Below are positions 20,337-30,765 of a DNA stretch of 64,000 bases, in pieces (positions within the stretch are counted from its first letter, which is position 1; each line of letters opens with the position of its first letter). Position numbers and translations under genes: made by a program. A model generated the notes under the pieces. The model did no database searches. It saw only the letters and a list, made by a program, of their open reading frames with translations, and was not told the DNA's origin. The stretch lies in NCBI GenBank assembly GCA_001051155.2, contig JYIP02000002.1, positions 2,735,583 to 2,799,582 of the forward strand, in the 5' to 3' direction. This DNA is from Chrysoporthe austroafricana (taxonomy: Eukaryota > Ascomycota > Sordariomycetes > Diaporthales > Cryphonectriaceae).

Positions 20337-21422
20337 ATGGCACCCTCATTAGAAGAACCGGAGTCCATACAGGACGTCATCAGCAACCCTCTCAAGGCGA
20401 AGCCACAACTGGTCGCGCCAGAGCCAGAACACTGTCCTGGCCCAGAGTCCGAGAAAGCAGGGACGGCAGATTCGTGCGCCGGCTGCCCAAACCAGCAGAT
20501 ATGCGCCTCGGCGCCCAAAGGCCCTGATCCAGACATACCTTTAATATCGCAGCGGTTAGCAGGAGTCAAGCACCGCGTGCTGGTGTTGAGTGGCAAGGGA
20601 GGTGTTGGCAGTACGTCGCAGAATCGGTGTGCAAGGCCATAGAACGACGGCTGACTTTCGCGACTAGAATCTACGTTCACGAGCATGCTAGCCCACGCAT
20701 TCGCCCTCAACCCCGACAGAACGATCGGAATTATGGATACAGACATATGCGGCCCTTCCATCCCAAAGATGATGGGCGCAGAGGCCGAGACGATACATGT
20801 TAGCAATTCAGGCTGGTCGCCGGTATGGGTCATGGACAACCTCGGTGTGATGAGCATACAGTTCATGCTTCCCAATAAGGACGACGCGATAATATGGAGA
20901 GGGCCCAAGAAGAATGGCCTGATCAAACAATTTTTGAAGGACGTCGATTGGGGTGATCTCGATCTGCTACTTGTCGATACACCGCCCGGGACAAGCGACG
21001 AGCACCTGAGCGTTAACTCGTTCCTAAAAGCGAGCGGCATAGATGGGGCCGTTGTGGTAACAACGCCAAACGAGGTGTCACTGTTGGACGTGCAAAAGGA
21101 GATCGATTTTTGTCGCAAGGCCGGCATCAAGATCCTCGGGTTGGTCGACAACATGAGCGGATTTGTCTGTCCGAGTTGCACACACCAGAGTCAGGTTTTT
21201 GAGGCCACCACGGGAGGAGGCGAAGCACTCGCGAAAGAAATTGGCATCCCGTTCCTGGGAGGTGTGCCCCTGGACCCTCGGATTGGCATGGCGTGTGACT
21301 ATGGCGAGAGCTATTTCGACTCTTTCCCCGACAGTCCCGCATGTAAGGCTCTCAAGAGAGTGGCCAGGAGTGTCGGAGCCCAGATTGGGCTAGATTTTCA
21401 GGATTTCTTGCCTGAAGATTAG
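20337..21422 (+). CDS. NBP35: Cytosolic Fe-S cluster assembly scaffold NBP35
   Basis: Two exons, 20337-20610 and 20668-21422, 342 aa, the normal family length. The N-terminal cluster motif C-x13-C-x2-C-x5-C is intact (from HCPGP to [10 protein letters not shown]). The deviant Walker [14 protein letters not shown] is cut by the intron: GKGGVG, then [33 protein letters not shown] and the C-terminal CPSC pair that binds the bridging 4Fe-4S cluster are all present. With Cfd1 it forms the P-loop scaffold that builds Fe-S clusters for cytosolic and nuclear proteins such as DNA polymerases and Rli1. The start at 20337 gives [10 protein letters not shown]. The downstream neighbour (GMF) is convergent. 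Confidence 0.95.
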
Positions 21423-21585
21423 ATGCGAGTCAACGAAATCAACGCGAGATACCCATGTGCAACCATGCGCCATACAGATGTGCCTCCGCAGAGCCCCAAT
21501 AATAAGGCTTCCGTATCCGTCCGTCTCCTCGTCAATGTGCAAGTCATTCCCCAGTAGGTGTACGCGCGCCTGACGACCCCTGTCC

Positions 21586-22313
21586 TCAAGCGGCGCCCAG
21601 TTTCTCCGGAATCTCTTCCAAGTCGTCAGTCGAAGTGATGTCAATGACCTTGTTCACCTCTGCCGTGTTCCGAAAGAGCTCCTTTGCGCCCGCGTATAAC
21701 ATCCGAAGTTCGCTGTTGCATGTAACCGGGAGGTAGAAGAGCAGGACATAGGGCACCGATACTCGGCCGGAGTCCTGGAGACAAGCATACATCAGTCCGG
21801 ATGCCACGAATCTCCATGCTGTGCCACTATCGTGCTCTTACCAGGGTCATGGGGTAGCTCAGCAGCACGAATCTGGGTGAGTGGTCGGGTAGGTCGTCGC
21901 CGATCTCCTCGAGGCTCTTGTAGACGGTCTTGTCCTCATCCTGCTTGATCTCCTTGGTCGCCTTATCAATCAGGTCTAGTAGGGGAAGCAAATGGTGTCA
22001 GCTCTTCTTGCTTGCCGGTCCGCCATGCCGGGAGGGAGAGGAGGGTTAATGCGACCGACGGGTAGTTGCGTGTGGGAGTGAGCACGAGTGCGGCTGGGAG
22101 ACATACATACAAATGACAGCTTGCGGGTCGTTGGCCCGGGAGGTTCCGAGCCGGAACTTGCGCAGGTGGTCCTTGGTCTCCTGGGAGAAGGTGTACAGCC
22201 TCGCTTCGGAACTCTGCGCGCCGTCACAAGTCAGTCGACCGCATTGCACTGCTTGGAAGAGGGCTGTCTTTAAGACAACGGCAGGGGCTCGTGATCTGAA
22301 GGCCTCGTACCAT
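21586..22313 (-). CDS. GMF1: Glia maturation factor / AIM7-like ADF-H protein
   Basis: Four coding exons: 22313-22311, 22213-22111, 21975-21842, 21774-21586, total 142 aa. The first coding exon is only the ATG; the donor GTACGA follows it directly and an ACTGAC branch site precedes the acceptor GCGCAG. The protein reads M-SSEARLYTFSQETKDHL, RKFRLGTSRANDPQAVI, LIDKATKEIKQDED, SPRFVLLSYPMTL, GRVSVPYVLLFYLPV, SELRMLYAGAKELF and NKVIDITSTDDLEEIPEKL. That is a single ADF-homology fold of the GMF branch. GMF does not sever filaments as cofilin does; it binds Arp2/3 and removes actin branches. Length and motif order match the family. Convergent with NBP35, divergent from the MoCF gene. Confidence 0.9.
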
Positions 22314-22770
22314 ATTGGCTACACGACAACCGAGTCTGCTTGTTAGAGGTTTCTGTCAGGTCTGATACCCGCAGCAGTCGTATGCGCGTTGGATTTGGGC
22401 TTCGGGGACAAGTAGTCGCAAGCCGGAAGGATGGTGGTTGAGGCAAGCAGATGGGCAGCCTCACCCGGAAGCTGTTGATTCAGGCCAGCACAGGGCCGGG
22501 ATGCCACATCAGTTGGAAGCCCCGCTAGGCCCCGCGTCCCACAGAGACCCCTGAGGCCTCGCCAGGGCCGACAGCGGTGCCGGTGCAGCGGAGCGGGCCC
22601 GCCGCATGAACCACCCTCACTGGAGACCTTCGATGACCTCACCAGAGATATGGCCCCCCTCTCAAGGTCGGTCCGCACTGACAGGTCAAGCATTTTACGA
22701 CGCATATGGTAGCCCGAGGTTTCTCACTGACTACCAATTAACTTGCCGCAATACTCTGGCCAAACCCTTC
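22314..22770. other. Divergent promoter region, GMF / MoCF-domain gene
   Basis: About 457 bp between two divergent start codons. Holds both promoters; no gene seen. Confidence 0.55.
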
Positions 22771-24282
22771 ATGTTCTCCCGTCTGTCCCAAATCGCCCGC
22801 CATCTGTCGACGCCGGCTTCTGCGTCCTCTCACGCCGCGCCGTTCTCGTCGGCCGGGTCACGTTTGTTGGCAGGGACCATGGCCTCTTCGACAGCAGAGC
22901 AGAACTTTGCCCGAAAGATACACACGGCAGCGTGCCTGGTGATTGGCGATGAAGTCCTAGGGGGGAAGGCAAGTCTTCACGCACCGCGAGACCTATTAAG
23001 GCTGTATGCTGACCTGCGTTGAACAGACGAAAGATGTGAGTAGTATAGCCTCACCATGCGGACAGCTGAGGGTCTGACTGAGCGTCTCCGCTGTAAAGAG
23101 CAATTCAAACTACATGGCAAATTTCTGCTTCTCCCTGGGAATTGTAAGTTCTGACAACCCTATGGCGGATGTGTCGATGGAAGTCTTTGTGTTTCTCGAT
23201 GCGGACGGGTCATCTCCCTGAAGGGGAGAAGAAATCTCGTAACCTTTCTTCACGAAGAAGGACCATTCCTCTTCATCAAGGCTCTGGCCTGTAATTGGGA
23301 GAATGCTAGAGCCTCGCTTCAGAGGCACCAGCATACGGGTGCGTTGGCTAATCCTCCTGAGCAGCAACTCAAGAGGGTAGAGGTCATTGAAGATGACGAG
23401 ACCGAGATCGTAGAGGCCGTTCGGCGGATGAGCGATAGATATGACTTTGTCGTTACTAGGTGAGGCTAAGAGCAACAAACTCCATGGACGGCGACCTGCT
23501 GATAGTGTGTGCTTCGGAAGTGGTGGTATTGGACCCACGTAAGTCGACGCTACCCGCGAATCTCGGGCAAGACTCTCTGGGCTGACTTGCATGCAGACAT
23601 GATGATATTACCTATCAGTCCATAGCAAAGGCATTCGGGCTCAAGATCAAACTTTACGAGGAAGCTTATCAGCGAATGAAGAAACTTTCCAAGCCACGCC
23701 CAGGCGAAGGGCCTTTCAACTGGGATGAGGACTCCCCAGCAAAGACTGCCAAGCTGCGGATGGTTGAGCTGCCGACAGATGATTCAATTCCACTCGAAAA
23801 GCAATTCCTCTTTCCGCGCGAGGATCTCTGGGTGCCGGTGGCTGTTGTGAATGGAAACGTGCACATCCTCCCTGGCGTACCTCGTCTCTGTAAGCCACCC
23901 TGCACCGTGTATTGTATACGATAGGAAGAATGTCGTTTCTGATTAACACCACGCAGTCGAGGGTCTATTGGACGGCCTGAAGCCGCATATCACGCCACGG
24001 CTGGTAGACCCTGAGGGCAAGGGCACGTGTCGCGTTCTCATCTCAACGCCCATGCCTGAGAGTGCTGTAGCTCCGTACCTCACCGAACTGGCCAAGAAGG
24101 TCGAGCCACGAGGCGTGAAGGTGGGCAGCTACCCTCGGTGGGGGAAGACGAGGAACACCGTCACCTTGGTTGGAAAGGATCAGGAGTTCTTGGATAGTAT
24201 TGCCTCCGACGTCGCACAAAACGTCAAGGGCCGCGTGGTCAAGATCGAGGGAGAGGAGGATGATCTCCCAGCTAGCGCATAG
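22771..24282 (+). CDS. MoCF-binding (MoaB/Mog, CinA-N-like) domain protein, probably mitochondrial form
   Basis: Seven exons: 22771-22968, 23027-23035, 23099-23143, 23365-23459, 23521-23538, 23597-23889, 23957-24282; 327 aa, all phases consistent. Intron 1 has a GC donor (AAG|GCAAGT) with a GCTGAC branch site. Exon 2 is 9 nt (TKD) and exon 5 is 18 nt. Together they rebuild the family signature GDEVLGGK-TKD-SNSNYMANFCFSLGI, then VVTSGGIGPTHDDITY. The fold is that of the molybdopterin-binding domain also found at the N-terminus of eukaryotic FAD synthases and in bacterial CinA. Substrate and reaction are unknown here. The first ATG adds a 36-residue Arg/Ser/Ala-rich leader (MFSRLSQIARHLSTPASASS...) that looks like a mitochondrial presequence. 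A second ATG at 22879 (MASSTAEQ, good context) would give a cytosolic form. The C-terminal half (LISTPMPESAVAPYL, VKVGSYPRWG) is also typical. Confidence 0.85.
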
Positions 24283-27200
24283 AGAAGCCCCATCGTCTGA
24301 TGTCAAAGGGAAGCGTCCAGCGCATACGATAACGTGTGAAAGTCACAACTCAGAGCTTTTAGGGGAAGAGAAAGGACAAGGACGGTGGACATGAATATAG
24401 CACGATCCCCGAATCATTAGCTGCTAAGGCCTTCCTCCATTTGCCTCCCTCCAAGTCTTGGAAGGACCAATCTTAGGAGCGCAAATCTCTTCGTATCTGC
24501 CGTCGCCACGTAACTTGGTAATTTCGCTATGGGAACGCTTGGGAGCTTCTCTAGATCAAGCCACTTGCGGATGATATCTCAAAATTTAGACTGTAGAGGA
24601 ACCTAGAGGCCGTCTTGGACACGCTTGAAACGTAGGAAGACCGAGGCTGGGAACAATGGGTGGGTCTGGGTCTCCCATACATCCAGCCAGTGCTACGCGC
24701 TTTGTGTTGTGGTTGAGTTCTCGCTGTAAGCCAGTTCAGACCCACATATGCGAAGAAGTTGAAGGCACCGGGCAAGCAGACAATCAAGAATCCCATAGTT
24801 GTGTGGAAAGTTCGGTAAGCGTGCCAGTTGATTTCCCCACGAAGATTGATCTAAGTCCTACCCCAGAGGCCAGAGGTGTTTTCTGATGTTGGCGAAAATG
24901 CGGAGTACGAGCCGGTCCTGCGAGTGATATATATTCCGCGTCTGGCCACCCGTTCATCCGGTATCAGAGTATGACAGCCTCAAGCCCGGCTCCCACCAGC
25001 TCAGAGCACCATGCCATGGCAAATTCCGGCTCCACGGATCCATCCGACTAAGCATATCAGGGCCCCGACTGTACGTCGACGGTCTCGTGAGCACAAATAC
25101 CCGTGCTGTTCACAACTACCGTGTAACTGAACAACTTGGAGATGGACGCACCCGCCTTGGCAGCGGAGGAGATCGGCAGCGAGAGCCGTACGCGAGATTG
25201 CCACAGTATCGGAGCAGTACCGGCCAAGCTCCTGAAACCGTCCGTTGAAGAGCCTAAAGCTTGACGACCCGTGGGTGTGATGCCGGAGACCTTCCGATTT
25301 GAGCACACCTCACGCGTCAATCTCCGTGATGGTGTTCGATCCAATGGTCTCGACAACGGTCGGTCGGTCAGGGTAACAGGCATGAGCATCATGGCATCAT
25401 CTCTGCCGGCACTCTTAGCTTGCGCCCGCGTGACAGCATGGTATCCATTCGCGATACCGAAGTCTGGCACTGTGCCTCGGCCCATGTGCGCGAACCATGG
25501 ACCCTTACTGGTAGTGCTCCTGGTCAGTAGTCTCACCATTAGCTGTGATAAGAAATGCCCCCCGAGTATATATTGAGGCACATATAGCGTGAACGGGCCA
25601 AGCAAGAACTCAACATGGCCGCGCTACGACCCGAGCGTTCTGCCGTCTTGCCCAGAAGACTTGGTGATTGGTGTGCCGATGCGGAGGTAGCGAACGACGT
25701 GACAATTGGCAGCATCAATCTAGATGGTCGTGGGCAAAGTATCTGCAGTGAAAGGAGACCTGGACTGCGATGCTCCTCAGATCTAGCGTCGTCCAGGTAT
25801 TTCGTGAAGGATAGCTTCCGACGTAGGAATGCCCGACGAAGGACAAGGAGAGCTACATCGCACCAGTGTTGCAAACGGCTGTCAACATATGCAGACGTCT
25901 GTGGCTCGCAGGGTCCCCAAGTCTAAGATCGTCGCCCTCGCAGTCGGCGCACTGTGGTCAACGGCTAGCGATGGGGCCTCGCTGACTCGGGCCCTGAGAC
26001 AGGCATTGATCTATCAATGTTGTCAGTAAGTGAAGGTCGAGGTCAATCTCGGTAAGATTACGGGGCACGGACCTCCTGACTTCGGGGTGCTCGGGGAGAG
26101 ACAACGGGGTCCCAAGCTCCTAGACCGGCCGTGCTCCGGATTCTGGAATACTATTCAGGAGGGTAGCGTGCATCTAGAAGGCAGCCATCTTCTAGATTAA
26201 ACTAAGACAGCTCGCAGGAGAGCGGGTTCACGTGGACCTGGCATAAACGAGTGCGCTTCCCGGCGCGTCAAGTTGATTGGACGTCTTCCACGCAATGGGT
26301 CTATGTGGCAGCGTATTCTGTGGAATCGGCGATATCAGTCTGGATGGCTGTACGGGAGAACAAAGCACTCATCCCACCTCATAGGTTGTCTCATTTCCCG
26401 CCACGTGCCCGGGAGGGTATCCTAACGACAAAGATGATCCATAGGGCTGCTGCAGACTTTCTCTTCTCGTCGACTAGTTCCAGCCTGCCTGTAGAGTCTG
26501 GTGCTGTGAGAGGCTAGTCGCAACCCGTCGGCGGTCTGCAGAAAGGCATGCAGAGCAAGGTCTCTTGCAGGTACTGCCATCCATGCCGACGGGGTTCGCC
26601 ACGTGGTGGAGGGAGAGCGGACTTCCGGATAGCCTCAAGCTTGAAGTGTGATTGCCCAACCTAAATCCGATTTTGGGGACGCTAATCTACCTAAACCTCA
26701 AGCTTAGTGTCCGTGGCAACGCAGTTCAGCTTTTTGTGTCTAGGCGATGACATCTCCGACTTGGACGCATACTGCGATCCGACTACCTGCTCCGGATGCG
26801 GCAATTCCGGGTTCCCAGTATTCTCGAAGGTCATTACCGTTGTCGTCGAATTGCCCGAGCTGACTTATCGTTTTCGCTGGAGTGAGGCCGAGCGCAAGCG
26901 GTGAGTACGTCCGCACTCCGTACCTAGTCACAATTGGCCGGCGCGTAAAATTGGCTTGTTCCCGCTTTCATTTCCATGTCACGCAATTGCTCCAATCTAG
27001 CGACTCGAGTGGGCGTCAAGGCTTGCCTCGTGAAAAGGGGTTGACCGACAATCACTTATCTGGTTGCCTCCTCGTCCATTCATATCGATCTGCCCAGAAA
27101 TCTGGAAACAAATGAACATCAAGATTGTATTTATCGTGTGCACGGGATATTCCGGGAGGAGATGGGATGAATCTCACAACCGGGGCCTCTACGTATGCTT

Positions 27201-29913
27201 GATTTACCAGGGCTCGCTCCGGCTGCCGAGCTGGAGACTGATGTCGTCCTCCATATCTCTGATAGAGTTCAGAGATTGGATCATGGTCCCATTTGTAGCT
27301 TTGCTGAAGATGATGGCTTTGTTATTGCTCTCTCTTCAGTGTTAAGCATAAGGCGTGGGCCATGATGGCCACACTCTTGCCAAGTCTACTATGATGTACA
27401 AGTAGTACCCTTTGTCTTGTGTCTCGAGGCCTTTTGCCGCGCCCTCACGAGTCCTTGCATCTGACCTACACAGTCCAGATGTTAAAAGTCCTCGGGGACG
27501 TCCAATGACGAGATATCGTGAAATGGGTTTTGATTGCGAAATTTAATAGTCGAGATTCCCGTTCGGATATGACTGAGCGGGGGGGCGCTGAGGTAGAGGA
27601 TCTAAGTTGTCAATCATAGGCCTGACTCAGAAGGCTACAGCACAACAGTGTAGGTTACCACGCAGACAGCCTCGGCTTGCTAGGTAGACTCAGCATTTCG
27701 ACTGCATTCTCCAGCTCGCGCAGGAATCATGACAGCGCTCCCGCCGGGCGGCTCAACGAGCTTCCGGAGTGATAACCTCCTACTGCAGTATGTATGACCT
27801 GGTATGGGATAATCGCCCTGCGCGCCTCTCCGCCTGTCGCTGTCAAGTGACGCCATCGCTGTGTGACAAGGATCACACCTCGGATCGAGCAAATCTGTGA
27901 GTACGTCTCGGCCGGCTGAGGAGGAGGGTCGGATCCGTAGGAAGTACTTATCGTGACACGGGCTGTGCTTGGTGATACTCCAGATGCGTCTTGACCTGCG
28001 TGGAGCCTATTTATATTGCGGCGAGACCTCGCTGTGTCCCTGGCAAGATCACACAACTGCGGCAAGCGCACCTAGAAAGACATAGTCTGGACTGCTATGA
28101 AAGCGCCGGCATACTAAGTATGTCTGAGAACGCGTGGCGCCAGAACTTCCCCATTCCTAATCACCCTGGCTGGGGCGGCCGGACTGGCTTGGGGGTATCT
28201 GTCGCGTGTCTGCCAGCGTCGCAATGGCTTTTTCAGGTTGGAATCTTGCAGGATTGCTGACCGCGTAGCAAGATTGGTAAATTCCTCCCTCTAAGTTGAG
28301 GTCAGAAATAGCCACGCGACGCCCGTGCTGCAAGGTGGGTGTGTGAGATGGGCGGGATGCATACGGTCAGCCACCCCTTTGAGCCTCAACAGGGCGTCAA
28401 CGTGCAAGGCATATTGGGTGCATGTACGGAAGACGGATCACGATCCTCTGACGCAGGTCGGCGCTGATGCGGCATAGTTCAAGGGGGCGGCCCCATGCTG
28501 CGTGTTGGCGACACTGACGATCCTCCCCACTACTACCACTAGTAGCAGATACTCAGTAATCGCATGTAAAATTCGACTGTAGGTAGTTCACCTAGCCCAG
28601 ACCCCTCCAGAATGATCACACATGATTAGTGTTGCCGTGAGATCCACCTCCACACCCTCTCTACTCACTAGCAGCTGATATACGGACGTATCTGGCTTGA
28701 CGTTGGTGTGTGGTGGACAAGAGGGGCCAGACAGTAGAATAGAACCGGTACACGCTTGGACCCCTACAGTAGACCGCCACCCCTGTCCCCGCCTTTCACG
28801 TCCAGCATACGCCCATCGCTGGCACCACATGTCGCTGGACGAAACTCACCTGCTCAGTAGCTGCGCTACATAATACCCCAGACAATTCTCCATGAGGGCT
28901 TGAGAATGCTGCATAGTGGGCTATTGGGGGTAGTATCTTCAGACGGAAGCGTGGTCTTCGTCAGAGGTCCAGAAGACTTCCTGGAATGCATGCAAACTGA
29001 GACCGGCATCTCGGTGATACCCCTAACCCTGAGGGGAGCTCGCACTGTATACTTGTCTCACTAGCTCCGGGAAGACCAATCATCAGGGCTTGGGCGTCCT
29101 CGGCCCCGCCATCACAGACGTCCTCTACTAAGTACCATGGTAGTGTCGTACTGTGCCCTGGTCAGGCACATCTGACATGTACTCCCGTACCTAGGTACCC
29201 TCTTCCCTCTGGTCTGTGGAACTCAACTCACCTTGCACTGATCAGGCATCAGGCAGGAAGAAGCTACCGTAACCCCCCCGCCGGTGGACAAAGCGTTTTG
29301 TAGCTTAGCGTGGCCTGCCCCCAGTCCCAGTCGGCGGGCCCAGGTTCTACTCGTCCTACCACCCCATTTCGCCCATCCGCGCCATTTCCCTTCTCTCCCT
29401 CCTTACCCTGCCGTACCTCGACTCTATCACCTAGATTCCATCTCTTTCCTGCGCGCACCGCAGTTCCAATCTTCACCTCGCGGCACATCACTCGCCCTTG
29501 TGTCCATTAGCGAACGAGTCCTGCAATCACTTTGTGCGTCGCGCTGGAACACTGGACGTCAAAACCCGGCACCCTGGCATTACTGCGTTCAATTGGTCGA
29601 TCGGCTCGGTCTCGCGCTGACTGCCTCTTCCTGGTGACTTGACTCTTGGGCGTGTTTCGACTTGACTTTGCTTGGCGGCTACTGAGGAATCGGGAAACTG
29701 CAACAAACGGGCATCGCCATCTCCTCTTCTCACACAAGTATCCAGCCTTCCTCCGGCTACGAATCCGTCGACTTCGCGGCAGCAGTGCACCCCCTTTGGT
29801 CGGATTCCGCTCGGTACCCTTTCGTCCGCTCTGGTCGTCTTAGTTTCGAGCTCGTGTCAAATCAATACATACCCGGGTCGCCCCATTTGTCGTGACCGCA
29901 GAAACAGAACACA
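24283..29913. other. Gene-poor, probably decayed stretch, 5.6 kb
   Basis: No gene can be supported on either strand. Open frames are short and GC content falls compared with the gene-dense block to the left. Fragments look like relics: a minus frame at 24551-24796 (from GFLIVCLPGAFNFFAYVG) resembles a membrane-protein piece, and minus frames at 25057-25605 and 25539-25874 may be other debris, but none carries a motif I can name. Repeat-induced point mutation of an old insertion would fit. The last 600 bp (29300-29913) are CT-rich and are probably the ras promoter and 5' UTR. Confidence 0.5.
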
Positions 29914-30765
29914 ATGGCCTCCAAGGTATGCTGTCCTCGCGTCAATCTTTCATCCATCCGCCTGTTGTTGCTCTGCGCTACGGCCCAGCTGACCGTCATC
30001 TCTAGCAATTCTTGAGAGAATACAAGTTGGTGGTAGTTGGTGGAGGTGGTGTCGGTAAATCATGTCTTACGATTCAATTGATCCAAAGCCATTTCGTCGA
30101 TGAGTACGACCCAACGATTGAAGGTATGTTGCCAACGACTTCCATCAACAATTGAGCGCCCTAGACTGATTCGCACCTGCAGATTCGTACCGGAAGCAAT
30201 GTGTCATTGACGAGGAGGTTGCCCTGCTCGACGTTCTCGATACCGCCGGTCAAGAAGAATACTCTGCCATGCGAGAGCAGTACATGCGGACAGGCGAAGG
30301 ATTTCTACTAGTATACTCCATCACTTCCCGCCAGAGTTTCGAGGAGATTACTACGTTCCAACAGCAGATCCTGCGAGTCAAGGATAAGGACTACTTCCCC
30401 ATGGTGGTTGTAGGCAACAAGTGCGATTTGGAGGGTGAGCGGGAGGTTACCAGGCAAGGTACGCCGAAGTGCTGTCCGGGTGGGGTCCTGTAATGCTGGG
30501 CTCGCTGGCTAACTTTCGTTCTACAGAGGGTGAGAACTTGGCGAGATCGTTCGGATGCAAGTTCATCGAGACATCCGCAAAATCCCGAATCAACGTCGAC
30601 AAGGCATTCTACGACATCGTCCGTGAGATCCGACGGTACAACCGCGAGATGCAGGGCTACTCGCAGGGCAGTGGCATGTCCAACGGACCAGGCGCCGTCA
30701 AGCCGATGGAAGTCAGCGACAACGATGCCGAGGCCGGGTGCTGCTCTAAGTGCGTGATAATGTGA
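29914..30765 (+). CDS. ras1: Ras-family small GTPase
   Basis: Four exons: 29914-29925, 30006-30123, 30183-30458, 30527-30765; 214 aa. The first coding exon has just four codons (MASK). G1 is [11 protein letters not shown], the usual fungal Ras form with Gly at the human 12 and 13 positions, so there is no activating change. Switch I is [11 protein letters not shown], switch [22 protein letters not shown]4 NKCDL (variant of NKxD) and G5 ETSAK. The C-terminus ends ...GCCSKCVIM: a CaaX box for farnesylation, with Cys residues just upstream that could be palmitoylated, so plasma-membrane location is expected. It is closest to the Neurospora ras-1 / Magnaporthe RAS1 group that acts on cAMP and MAPK signalling, growth polarity and sporulation. 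The orthology call is from memory of motifs, not alignment. Confidence 0.93.
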
